Assembly: GCA_903900265.1 (NCBI GenBank)
Contig: CAIUMM010000111.1
Coordinates: 1 to 64,000, forward strand
Origin: an uncultured Pseudomonadota bacterium
Lineage (GTDB): Bacteria > Myxococcota_A > UBA796 > SXON01
Direction of reading: 5' to 3'
Length of the DNA stretch: 64,000 nucleotides
Shown here: piece by piece, positions 17,216-25,114 of the stretch
How the letters are laid out: each line of letters starts with the position of its first letter
Position numbering within the stretch: the stretch's first letter is position 1
The notes under the pieces: generated by a model
Database searches by the model: none
Seen by the model: only the letters and a program-made list of their open reading frames with translations
Told to the model about the DNA's origin: nothing
Made by a program: the position numbers and the translations under genes

Positions 17216-17919
17216 TCCTCGCGCTCGCCCTGACCGGTTGCGCGACGAGCCTCGATCTCGGCCGCGCCACCACGCTGCAGCCGGGCGAAGATCGCTTCAG
17301 CGCCGGCACCCACTCCACGCTGATCTCGCCTTCGCTGACACCGCAGTCGGACACCACCGTGCCGTGGCTGCAGCTCGAGACCGGCTGGCATCGCGGGCTC
17401 GCGCCCGGCGTGGAGGTCGGGACGCGCGTGTGGGGGATGGGCTGGCCGGGCCTGTTCACCACCGCCGGCGTCGCAGCCGACGCCAAGTTTCAGCTCGGCC
17501 GCGGCGTCGTGGACGTCGCGCTCGCGCCGACGTTGCTGTACTACCGGCCCGCCTTCGGGGGCGCGCCCTGGCACATCGGCAGCGCGCAGACCACGCTGCT
17601 CATCGGCGTAAACCTCGGTCCGCACCAGCTGATCGTGTCCCCGCGCGCGGCGGGCTGGGCCTGGGGCGGGTACGGACAAGCGCCGCAAGCGGCGCTGAGC
17701 GGCGGCTTGGGCATTGGCGTCGCGATCGACCTTGGGGTGCTCGACCTCACGCCCGAGCTGGCGTGGGGCTGGAGCCCGATCGCTTTTGACGGCGAGGTCA
17801 AGTCGGAAGGGAGACGGGGGCTCGATGGGACGGAGTTGGGGGTGACGATCAGCTACCATCCGGCGCGGGGTAGCGGCGCGCAAACTACCCCCACCGAAAC
17901 TACCCCCGTACAACCTTGA
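17212..17919 (+). CDS. Barrel-like lipoprotein
   Basis: 235 residues from GTG 17212, which overlaps the stop of the copper/heme gene (GTGA). A very short signal MILALALTGC gives a lipidated Cys at residue 10. The mature part alternates hydrophobic and polar residues with Gly/aromatic turns (WLQLETGWHRGLAPGVEVG, LDLTPELAWGWSPIAF), as in small outer-membrane beta-barrels. It ends in a Thr/Pro-rich tail. No catalytic motif is seen. Coupling suggests it works with the copper/heme protein, perhaps as an outer-membrane anchor. Confidence 0.7.
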   Translation: MILALALTGCATSLDLGRATTLQPGEDRFSAGTHSTLISPSLTPQSDTTVPWLQLETGWHRGLAPGVEVGTRVWGMGWPGLFTTAGVAADAKFQLGRGVVDVALAPTLLYYRPAFGGAPWHIGSAQTTLLIGVNLGPHQLIVSPRAAGWAWGGYGQAPQAALSGGLGIGVAIDLGVLDLTPELAWGWSPIAFDGEVKSEGRRGLDGTELGVTISYHPARGSGAQTTPTETTPVQP

Positions 17920-18538
17920 AGGCGTGCCCCCAGCCCCTTCCCAGTAAACCCGTCGCGCACCACAGCTGGCAAAGCGGCTCGACCGCGCGCGCCATCTCCA
18001 CACCGCCGACGTCTTCGGCGTCCCAGCCCACCTCATCAAGCAGGGCGGTCACGGTGGACTTGGCCGCGGCGTCGTTGCCGCAGATGAACATCGTGGGACG
18101 CCCGGCGGTGAACGCGGGGTCGATCATCACTGCGTTGCCGACCGAGTTGAAGGCTTTGACGAAGCGCGCGCCGGGGACCAGCGCCTGCAAGCGCTCCATC
18201 AGCGAGTCGTTCGGGCCGGTGAAGTACGGGATGAAGCCGTTGACCGGTGCGCCCGCGATCGGGTTGCACGCGTCGATCACCACCTTTCCGTTCAACGCCG
18301 CTCCAGCGGACTCGACGGCGCTGGTCGCGCCCGAACCCGCGACGGCGACGATCACCACGTCCGCGGCAGCGGCGGTCGCGACGTCGGAGATGCCGACTCC
18401 GGGATTCTTCTCTTTCCAAGACGCGAGTTTTTCGGGCGAGCGAGTGCCGATGGTGACGGCGTGGCCCTTTTGGGCGTAGCCCGCCGCGAGCACCTGACCG
18501 ACCGTCCCTGAGCCAATGACACCGATAGAGAGCGACAT
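17900..18538 (-). CDS. NAD(P)-binding oxidoreductase (F420-dependent NADP reductase-like)
   Basis: 212 residues from ATG 18538, preceded by AAGGTGA about seven bases upstream. The N-terminal Rossmann motif GVIGSGTVG is followed by TIGTRSPEKL, where the Arg suggests NADP preference. The later blocks VVIDACNPI and VKAFNSVGN resemble NADPH-dependent F420 reductases and F420-like dinucleotide reductases (NpdG/YfjB-like). The end overlaps the barrel-like lipoprotein by 20 bases in convergent orientation. The substrate is not known. Confidence 0.8.
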   Translation of the reverse strand: MSLSIGVIGSGTVGQVLAAGYAQKGHAVTIGTRSPEKLASWKEKNPGVGISDVATAAAADVVIVAVAGSGATSAVESAGAALNGKVVIDACNPIAGAPVNGFIPYFTGPNDSLMERLQALVPGARFVKAFNSVGNAVMIDPAFTAGRPTMFICGNDAAAKSTVTALLDEVGWDAEDVGGVEMARAVEPLCQLWCATGLLGRGWGHAFKVVRG

Positions 18539-18617
18539 GCAGATCACCTTTGGAGAGAGCAGAAGCTAAGCTCCGTCCCCCAAACGGCGAGCGAAAAACG
18601 CGCCTTCGCGGAGCAAG

Positions 18618-19457
18618 CTACCGGGCGAACACCGCGTAATCCTTCAGGCCCTTCCCGTCGTCAATCGCGCGGTCCATCGCCGCCGCTACGCCAGGCAGCA
18701 CGTTCAGCTCGCGCTCACCCGCGGCTTCGATCATCAGCCGGACGTCTTTTCGCGCCATCTCCAACGTAAAGCTCGGATCGGCGGTCTCGCTGCGAACGAT
18801 GCGCTGCGCGACGACGGGGATCATGCCGCCGGGGTTGAAGTTCGCGTACAGCTCGTTCACCGCCGCGGCGTCCATCCCAGCCTCAGCGCCGATGGACAGC
18901 ACGTCGCCCATCAAGCCGGTCAGCGCGATCAGCGTCGCGTTGCCCATCAGCTTGTACACCGCAGCCCGGTCCGGCGCCTCGCCGCAAAACCAGACCTTCC
19001 CGGTCATCGTCGCCAAAACCGGCGTGAGCGCCTCCACCTCGGCCGCGGGCCCGGCGCACAGCATCAAGCCCGTGCCGGCGCGCGCGTTGGACGGGCCCAT
19101 GAACACGGGACAATGAAGGTACCGAACCCCCTCGCCCCGCAGCGTCGTGAACCGCGCGGCCACCTTGTCCGGGCGGTTGGTCGAGTGATCGAACACCGGG
19201 ACGTTGGCACCCAAGCCGGAACGCAACGCCGCGATCACAGTGTCCACCGCGGTGTCTTCGGCGAGCACCAAGTGCACGCGCTCAGCGCCGGTCACCGCAT
19301 CGGCCGGGCTGCTGGCGACCACCGCGCCTTTGGCGGCGACACCGTCGAGCTTGCTCGCGGTGCGGTTCCAGACGCGGACGGTGTGGCCCTGCGCGAGCAG
19401 GTTTTCCATGAAGCCGGTGCCGAGGAGCCCGGCCCCCAATACTGCTACGATCGCCAT
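18618..19457 (-). CDS. Beta-hydroxyacid dehydrogenase family protein
   Basis: 279 residues from ATG 19457, with GGAAAGG upstream. Rossmann start MAIVAVLGAGLLGTGF, then VRVWNRTASK (NADP-type Arg). Substrate-loop region TNRPDKVAARF, and VFMGPSNARAG in place of the usual D.PVSGG.. loop. The conserved Lys in VYKLMGN matches the catalytic Lys of 3-hydroxyisobutyrate and glyoxylate-succinic semialdehyde reductases. It is the second pyridine-nucleotide reductase in a row, about 80 bases upstream of the other. The substrate cannot be set from sequence. Confidence 0.85.
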   Translation of the reverse strand: MAIVAVLGAGLLGTGFMENLLAQGHTVRVWNRTASKLDGVAAKGAVVASSPADAVTGAERVHLVLAEDTAVDTVIAALRSGLGANVPVFDHSTNRPDKVAARFTTLRGEGVRYLHCPVFMGPSNARAGTGLMLCAGPAAEVEALTPVLATMTGKVWFCGEAPDRAAVYKLMGNATLIALTGLMGDVLSIGAEAGMDAAAVNELYANFNPGGMIPVVAQRIVRSETADPSFTLEMARKDVRLMIEAAGERELNVLPGVAAAMDRAIDDGKGLKDYAVFAR

Positions 19458-19537
19458 GGGATAGCCTTTCCTGTGGAGGGTAGCAGCCGTACCGCGCTGC
19501 GGACGAGGTGTCCATCCACAGGCACCATCGGCGGGGT

Positions 19538-21631
19538 TCAGTCGAACGCGCACCCGGGATCGACGTTCGACTCGCCCAACACGAGGTTTCGCACCTGCGC
19601 GTCGTCCCGCTGCCAGAAGCACAGGGTGTCGGCGTGGCGCAAGTAGCCGTAGTCGTAGAGCGTCGGGTTCTCCAGCAGGCCGGTCAGCCGCGCCGGATCG
19701 GGATCGTGGAGGTCCGCGTGACGCCGCGCGACCACCGCTTGCGCCGCGGTGAAGGTGGTTTCAGCGGTGGTGATGTGCTCGGCCGCCGCGGCAGCGTCCC
19801 CGTCGGCGTAGGCCAGCACTGCGTCCAACACCGCCGCCATGTACTCCGCCCGCAGCGCGTCGATCTCGATGCCGTCTGCCACCTCACGCTGCCAAGGGGC
19901 CCCTCCCTCAGCGCCATCCTCCAGTCCCGTTGCGGCGGCCTGCACCGGGCCAAGCAGCGCCCGCGTGTCCACGCCCAACTGACGCAACGGCGCGACGACC
20001 GCCGCTTGAAAGCCGGCTCGATCCTCAACGGACATCGCGACGATCTCGTCGAACTTTGCACGATCGGGCTGCGCGACGATGCCCGCAGATCGGCCGATGT
20101 CCATGAACGCGTCCCGACCCGCCATCCACGGAGCGAGCCGACCGACGATCAGCGCCTGCTCTTGCAGCTCCGCGAGCGCGATGATCGCGTCCTGCGTCGC
20201 CGACGGGAGCGCCGGGAAGTCCGCGCGCACCGCGTCCTCCCAGGTCTGCGGCAGCGACCACCCCATGCGCAGCACAGCCACGTCGGTCTGCCAGTACCCC
20301 CACTCCCAGCCCGACGAGAAGGTCACGTGCTGATCGAGGGCGTAGCCGGCATCGGCGAGCGCCCGCATGTCGTCGTAGCGGCTCTTGATGTACACCGGCA
20401 GGTAGAGCGGCACTGAGTCGTCAAACGCGCACCAGTACGCGCTCTCGGGGAAGTACGCGACCGGCTGGTCCGCGTCCATGCGGTCTTGAAGGTACTGCCG
20501 GTGCTCGGAGAAGTCGTCGTGGCCGTAGGCGCCGCCGGCGTCGTCGAACAGCGTGTAGTACATGACGGTGTGGATGTACGGGACGATGGACGGATCCGCG
20601 TACTTCACGAGGAAGTAGTAGAGGATCTCTTCGTCGTTGTACGTGATCGTCTGGTCTGCGCCCACGTGAATGGTGGCGTCCGGCTCGATGGTGCGGCCGT
20701 CTTCGTCGGCGATGCCGCGCAAGACGTCGACAAACAGGTTGACGTTGTCGATGAACACCTCGGGCGACTCGCCAGAGAACTCTCCAAACGAGAGGTTCAC
20801 CTTGTCAAAAGCGATGACGGAGCCGCCGGAGGGTTTCAGGATCACGCGAAGCCGCTGGTCGATCTCTGCGCGCCGCGCTTCCTCAGAGGCGTCGGGATCC
20901 TCAATGAGATCGAAGGCCTCTTGCAAGTTTGCGCCGCCGAAGAGCTGCACCCCGATGGCGGTCTGGACGCCACGCGCGTGGGCGTAGTCCACCAGCGCGC
21001 CGGTGTGATCGGCCCAAGCGGCTGCGTCCGCCGAGGAGTCGAGGATGTTCCCGAGGGCCGGCCACTGCAGCTGGTTGCCGCGGTTCTTGACGAGCCAGTC
21101 CACGACGCGCTCAGCCCGGTTCAGACCGTCAGCGCTGGGCATCCACGCGTCCTGCATAAACTCGATGGGATGCAGGGTGTGGGGGTCCAGTCCCCGGACA
21201 GACTGTTCTGGACAATGGACGGCGCTGTCCCAACGCGCCGGGCTCCACGGAGACGCTGCGAGATCGGCGGGGATCACCGTTTCTTCGGGATGGTAGAACC
21301 CGTAGCCGCGCTGCTCAAGCGCGTCGGCCAGCGCGTACTGCGCGCCCAAGACATCGCCGCCTACCGCATGAAAACCGGCGTCCGCAGCCTTGGTCGTGTC
21401 CGACCGAAGCGCGTAGCACTCCGGCGCGAGGGACCCGGTCGCCTCGATGGTGACCGCGACCGCGTCCGAATAGCGCCGCGCCGTGCGCGTCGGGTCGTCC
21501 GACTCGATCAGCACGATGCGGTCGTCTCCGATGTTGGCGACGAAGTCACCGAGGACCGCGGTCACATCCGGGGCCGCGACGACGGCGATGCCGCCGTCAT
21601 CGTGCACGCATCCAAGCAGCAGCAAGAGCAT
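19538..21631 (-). CDS. Large lipoprotein resembling glycoside hydrolases
   Basis: 697 residues. The signal MLLLLLGC has a lipobox with the Cys at residue 8. The N-terminal third has GDVLGAQYALADALEQRGYG followed by FYHPEE. This matches the small alpha/beta domain preceding the catalytic barrel in GH20, GH67, GH84 and DUF4838-type proteins. A barrel-like middle part has IHVGADQ, close in shape to the HxGxDE motif of GH20, but with Gln in place of the catalytic Glu. A helical C-terminal region follows (about residues 500-650). It could be a carbohydrate-binding protein or a weak enzyme. It is divergent from the small exported protein. Confidence 0.6.
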   Translation of the reverse strand: MLLLLLGCVHDDGGIAVVAAPDVTAVLGDFVANIGDDRIVLIESDDPTRTARRYSDAVAVTIEATGSLAPECYALRSDTTKAADAGFHAVGGDVLGAQYALADALEQRGYGFYHPEETVIPADLAASPWSPARWDSAVHCPEQSVRGLDPHTLHPIEFMQDAWMPSADGLNRAERVVDWLVKNRGNQLQWPALGNILDSSADAAAWADHTGALVDYAHARGVQTAIGVQLFGGANLQEAFDLIEDPDASEEARRAEIDQRLRVILKPSGGSVIAFDKVNLSFGEFSGESPEVFIDNVNLFVDVLRGIADEDGRTIEPDATIHVGADQTITYNDEEILYYFLVKYADPSIVPYIHTVMYYTLFDDAGGAYGHDDFSEHRQYLQDRMDADQPVAYFPESAYWCAFDDSVPLYLPVYIKSRYDDMRALADAGYALDQHVTFSSGWEWGYWQTDVAVLRMGWSLPQTWEDAVRADFPALPSATQDAIIALAELQEQALIVGRLAPWMAGRDAFMDIGRSAGIVAQPDRAKFDEIVAMSVEDRAGFQAAVVAPLRQLGVDTRALLGPVQAAATGLEDGAEGGAPWQREVADGIEIDALRAEYMAAVLDAVLAYADGDAAAAAEHITTAETTFTAAQAVVARRHADLHDPDPARLTGLLENPTLYDYGYLRHADTLCFWQRDDAQVRNLVLGESNVDPGCAFD

Positions 21632-21675
21632 CCGATGAGCTTATCCGACCCGGAATCTCAGGAAGGTCGCGAACG

Positions 21676-21684
21676 TGCTACAAT
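21676..21684 (+). promoter_or_regulatory. Possible extended -10 promoter for the small exported protein
   Basis: TGCTACAAT is an extended -10 (TGn plus TACAAT, 5 of 6 to TATAAT) in the 69-base divergent gap. No clear -35 was found. The implied leader would be short, with the GGTGAGG ribosome site near the transcript start, so this is tentative. Confidence 0.35.
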
Positions 21685-21700
21685 TTTGGTGAGGTCAACC

Positions 21701-22012
21701 ATGAACATTCGCAACATTCTCTCTGCCTTCGCCATCTTCACCCTCGGCGTCCTCGCTGCGAAAATGATCCCCGCGGCGCTCATCCCCGCCGCCCAGGCTG
21801 GGGCCGGCGGCTGGCAGTGCTACGTCGTCGATCGCATGCCCGACATGAAGGCCGCGGCAGAGTGGAAGGGCGCGGTCGCCTACACCACGGGCTTGAACGA
21901 GGTCGCGTCGGGATCACCGGTGGGCACCGTGATCAACGCGAACTACCCGACCGCGGGTGGCATGTACGGGTCGGGCAGCAGCGGCGCGCCGATCCTCTGC
22001 GTCAAGAACTGA
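21701..22012 (+). CDS. Small exported protein, unknown
   Basis: 103 residues from ATG 21701, with GGTGAGG seven bases upstream. An N-terminal hydrophobic segment ends ALIPAAQA, a good signal-peptidase I site. The mature 70 residues contain Cys in GWQCYVVD and ILCVKN, which could form one disulfide, and a Gly-rich stretch GGMYGSGSSGAP. It was chosen over the long frame that runs back to 20486 because that frame is antisense to the glycosidase-like gene. No family recognised. Confidence 0.6.
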   Translation: MNIRNILSAFAIFTLGVLAAKMIPAALIPAAQAGAGGWQCYVVDRMPDMKAAAEWKGAVAYTTGLNEVASGSPVGTVINANYPTAGGMYGSGSSGAPILCVKN

Positions 22013-22048
22013 TCCACGCAAGCGCGGGAGCGCTGTCTCCGAGCGGGC

Positions 22049-23383
22049 CTATAGGCCCGCATCGCAGGTCCGCACGGTGCGGCCTCCCGCCTGCTTCGCT
22101 CGATACATCGCCGCGTCCGCGCGCCTGAGCACCTCGTCCAGCGGCTCGGACGCGCCTTGGAACAGCGCGAGCCCAACGCTGCAACCCCCTTGATGGACGT
22201 GCGCGCCGAGCCGAAACGCGTCGGCCAAGGAGTCGCGCACCCGCTCGGCCAACACCAGCGCCCGCGATATCGCTTCGGGAGCAACCGGAGGAAGATCCTC
22301 AACGAGCACCACAAACTCGTCCCCGCCCAGCCGCACAACGGCGTCTTCCACGCGCACGACGTTCGTCAACCGGCGAGCGACCTCGCAAAGCAGAGCATCG
22401 CCAGCATCGTGGCCCACCGCGTCGTTGAGCGCTTTGAATCGGTCGAGATCGAGGAACAACAAGGCCCCGTGGGTCCCCTGACGCGCGGTGCGAGAGGCCG
22501 CCTGCGGGAACCGATCCATGAGCATGCGCCGGTTGGGGAGCTGCGTCAGCGGGTCGATGAACGCCGCCTGTCGATTGGCCTCGTCACTGCTCTTTCGCTC
22601 GGTGATGTCGCGAAAAAACGAAACAAACTCGCCGTAGGCTGGGACCCACGACAGCGCCACCTCGACCGGGATCCGATGGCCGTCCCGATGACGATGCTCA
22701 CTCTCAAAGCGAGCGCGCCCAGCCCCCTCAGCGACGGAGCACAACTGAAGCTCAAGCAGCGAACTATCGCCCGTCGAGGCTTCAAAGCGCACGATGGAGC
22801 TACCGACGATCTCCTCATGAGAGTAGCCCAACAGCGCGCAGTAGGTGTCGTTTGCCGACTGAATCACGCCATGGCGATCCAGCGTGCAGCAGCCGTCTTG
22901 AGTGGCCTCGAGCATGGCACGCAGCTTCTCTGCATCGGCGACGACCTCTTCAACGCGAGCGCGTTCGCTCGCCTCGGCGTGCTTGCGCTCAGAGATGTCC
23001 CGGACGGACACGACCAGCTCGCCGTGCTCGGGCAGATCAGCGACCGACGCCTCCACCCAAACGCGCTGCCCCCCTTTGCATCGGTGCAAGGTCTCGAAGC
23101 GCACGCGACCGCCCGCAGCGACGATGTCGTCCAGCGCGGCTTGCGCGTCGGCCAGCCTCGCGGGCTCCGACCAAAGCACCGACAGCGGCTGCCCAAGCAG
23201 CTCGTGGTGCGCGTACTCCAGCAACGCACAATACGCAGGGTTGATGTAGCGAATAAGACAGTCCCGCCCCACGATCAAGACCCCGTCAAGCGCGGCTTCA
23301 AGCACACGCTCACCCAGCGCCACCGTGGCGGGCTGGGCATCGGCGGCGTGGAGGCGCGAGGGAGGTCGGGGGGTGGGCGGCAT
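22049..23383 (-). CDS. PAS-PAS diguanylate cyclase
   Basis: 444 residues from ATG 23383, apparently cytosolic. Two PAS/PAC sensor domains (about 24-145 and 150-270) precede a GGDEF domain. GGDEF lies at 353-357, with the inhibitory RxxD I-site (RVED, 344-347) exactly five residues upstream, so feedback by c-di-GMP is expected. The substrate-Mg residues look intact, and the domain ends AMYRAKQAGG. It makes c-di-GMP from GTP in response to an unknown ligand or redox state. No EAL domain. A pair of palindromes lies upstream of the start (23466-23501). Confidence 0.92.
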   Translation of the reverse strand: MPPTPRPPSRLHAADAQPATVALGERVLEAALDGVLIVGRDCLIRYINPAYCALLEYAHHELLGQPLSVLWSEPARLADAQAALDDIVAAGGRVRFETLHRCKGGQRVWVEASVADLPEHGELVVSVRDISERKHAEASERARVEEVVADAEKLRAMLEATQDGCCTLDRHGVIQSANDTYCALLGYSHEEIVGSSIVRFEASTGDSSLLELQLCSVAEGAGRARFESEHRHRDGHRIPVEVALSWVPAYGEFVSFFRDITERKSSDEANRQAAFIDPLTQLPNRRMLMDRFPQAASRTARQGTHGALLFLDLDRFKALNDAVGHDAGDALLCEVARRLTNVVRVEDAVVRLGGDEFVVLVEDLPPVAPEAISRALVLAERVRDSLADAFRLGAHVHQGGCSVGLALFQGASEPLDEVLRRADAAMYRAKQAGGRTVRTCDAGL

Positions 23384-23465
23384 GAACGCGCACGATGCAA
23401 CTTGTGCGCCAACCGGATTCGGCTTGTTCAACCGTTCGCAGCAGCCCCAAATCCGCGTTCGGACT

Positions 23466-23501
23466 GGGACAGTCCCACCGTATAGACCGGGACCGTCCCG
23501 G
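23466..23501. promoter_or_regulatory. Two GGGACnGTCCC palindromes 23 bp apart
   Basis: GGGACAGTCCC (23466-23476) and CCGGGACCGTCCCGG (23487-23501) have centres 23 bases apart, about two helical turns. They lie between the diguanylate cyclase start and the end of the MYXO-CTERM gene, about 85-120 bases before the cyclase ATG. They could be a tandem operator. Confidence 0.4.
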
Positions 23502-23518
23502 TACATCCCGGCGACGCT

Positions 23519-24607
23519 TCAACGCCGCCGACGTCGAACCAGCGGCGTAAGCCCAAGCAACAGCGCCGCGCCGCCCGCCGCGCCGCTCGCCGCGCCGCTC
23601 GCCGCGCTGAAACAGGAAGAAGACTCGCCAGACGTCCACGAAGCGACCGGACGGGACGCGCCATCGGAGTCCTCGTGCGTGGGGTCTTCGGGAGCGGGGT
23701 CTTCAGGAGCGGTGTCTTCAGGCGCGGTGTCTTCAGCAGCGGTGTCTTCGGGCTCGGGAACGCCATCCACACCGTCACAGTTTTGGTCTACGCCGTCTGT
23801 GGTCCGATCCGCGACGTAGGGGTTCACCGCCGCGTTCGCATCGTCGCAGTCACAGTCGGGGACCACGCCGTCGTGATCGGTGTCCGCGGGGTCAAGCACC
23901 CAGGTGTCGCGATCGGCCGCACCGAGGACTGCGCCGTTCAGCGTCGCCCAAATCGGCATCTGCGCGCAGTACCGAGCCCGGTAGCCGCCGACCTCGACGC
24001 GCGCCTCGCCTACTTGCACCGTCTCCGCGACGAAGTCCCCGTCATCCTGAAAGGACCAGCTCCATTCACAGTCGGGCGTGCTCGCGGTTCGTGTGCGCAC
24101 CGAAGGCCAGCCTTCGCTTTGCCCGGCCGAGTACTCGAACCACGCGTCATCCGGGAGCCCAGCGACCGCACCGTCCCACTCGGCCCGCGCGTCATCCGCC
24201 GGGCCGCGCGTCCAATCGTCCTGGCCCAGCATATCGGCGGAGCCCCGAACGAGGATGCGCGTCCAGCTCTCCGCGGGCGTCCGCACCTCAAGCTCCCACC
24301 CGGACCACGCCGCGCCCGAGTCGCTGTCGGCGCCCCACCACTCGGCGATGGTCACCGTGTCCGCCCCGACCTCGCAGCGTCGCTCAGTACGGCTGCTGGT
24401 CACGCCATCGCCGGTCGTCGCCTCCTCCCAGACACAACCGTCATCCACCCGCGCGGCGGCAAGTTCGTACACGGAGCGCGCGGCATCCGCCAGACCGGCG
24501 TCGGTGTCGCGCAACGGAGCGGCATCCACCGGAAGCGCGACCACCGGACACTCCCACGGCAGCGCAGCGCGCGCGGGGATGGCGATGAAGGCCAGTCCGA
24601 TGAGCAT
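23519..24607 (-). CDS. Secreted protein with MopE motif and MYXO-CTERM tail
   Basis: 362 residues from ATG 24607 (MLIGLAFIAIPARA), with signal-peptidase cleavage after ARA; ATG 24628 is also possible. The main body (residues 20-240) is beta-rich with many Trp. A single MopE-like unit (DCDCDDANAAVNP ... VDQNCDGVDG) lies at about 245-280, then a Pro/Glu/Asp linker with repeated PEDTA/PEDPA units. The C-terminus SSSC, a Gly/Ala-rich helix and RRRRR is the MYXO-CTERM layout. Function unknown; a surface-attached protein is inferred. It directly follows the Zn-ribbon protein gene. Confidence 0.7.
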   Translation of the reverse strand: MLIGLAFIAIPARAALPWECPVVALPVDAAPLRDTDAGLADAARSVYELAAARVDDGCVWEEATTGDGVTSSRTERRCEVGADTVTIAEWWGADSDSGAAWSGWELEVRTPAESWTRILVRGSADMLGQDDWTRGPADDARAEWDGAVAGLPDDAWFEYSAGQSEGWPSVRTRTASTPDCEWSWSFQDDGDFVAETVQVGEARVEVGGYRARYCAQMPIWATLNGAVLGAADRDTWVLDPADTDHDGVVPDCDCDDANAAVNPYVADRTTDGVDQNCDGVDGVPEPEDTAAEDTAPEDTAPEDPAPEDPTHEDSDGASRPVASWTSGESSSCFSAASGAASGAAGGAALLLGLTPLVRRRRR

Positions 24608-24628
24608 ACAACCAGTATATCTGGCCAC

Positions 24629-25006
24629 TTATGGGTTCTCGTCCTCATCCGGGCTGATGGGGTCGCTGAAAAAGCGGTCCCAGTCCTCGCGTGTCATCGG
24701 CGTCATGCCCTCGCAGTCCTTGAACAGGCGCGCCCGGCTGGCCGCCAGCTCTTCCGCGGAGAGCCGGCCGGGGATGACGAAGTCAATCTCGCAGCGCGGG
24801 CACAGCGGCGTGGTGCCGCCGTCAATCCACGCGACGATCTCCGTACACGGGTAGCAAGCCTTGCACCAGAGGCAGGTCGCTTCGGTGTGATTCACGAACT
24901 GGTGGCGACGAAACAGGAAGTGTGCGTTGTCTAAACGGTCTGACACGAGAATATCTGACACGAGAATATCTGACACGAGAAGGTCTGACACGAGAAGGTC
25001 TGACAT
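24629..25006 (-). CDS. Cys-rich small protein with N-terminal tandem repeat
   Basis: 125 residues from ATG 25006, with GGGAG eight bases upstream. Residues 2-23 are a tandem pentapeptide (VSD-L/I-L, about four copies) encoded by 15-bp DNA repeats. The rest is the conserved part: HFLFRRHQFVNHTEATC, then C45-x2-C48-x2-C51-x2-C54 and C69-x2-C72, a zinc-ribbon-like pattern with IDGG and PLCPRCEIDFVIPG. Similar small cytosolic proteins of unknown function occur widely in Proteobacteria. It stops immediately before the MYXO-CTERM gene, in the same direction. Confidence 0.7.
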   Translation of the reverse strand: MSDLLVSDLLVSDILVSDILVSDRLDNAHFLFRRHQFVNHTEATCLWCKACYPCTEIVAWIDGGTTPLCPRCEIDFVIPGRLSAEELAASRARLFKDCEGMTPMTREDWDRFFSDPISPDEDENP

Positions 25007-25007
25007 T
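24939..25007. repeat. 15-bp tandem repeat
   Basis: Four full units of TCTGACACGAGA plus AGG or ATA (24939-24998), and a partial fifth (24999-25007). The period of 15 keeps frame, so copy number changes would lengthen or shorten the VSD(L/I)L tract of the Cys-rich protein. It extends over that protein's start codon. Confidence 0.9.
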
Positions 25008-25114
25008 GTGGCTCCCACGATGGCTTCCAAGTTGGCTCCGCGTAGTCGCAGCACGCGACCACGTACTCGTTACGGCGCCCACTCGGCTTGGGAAACCTAA
25101 AATCCCGCAGGCCG

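Noticed and set aside
24939-25007. CRISPR-like array
   Set aside because: The 15-bp units have no spacers between them and lie in a coding frame.
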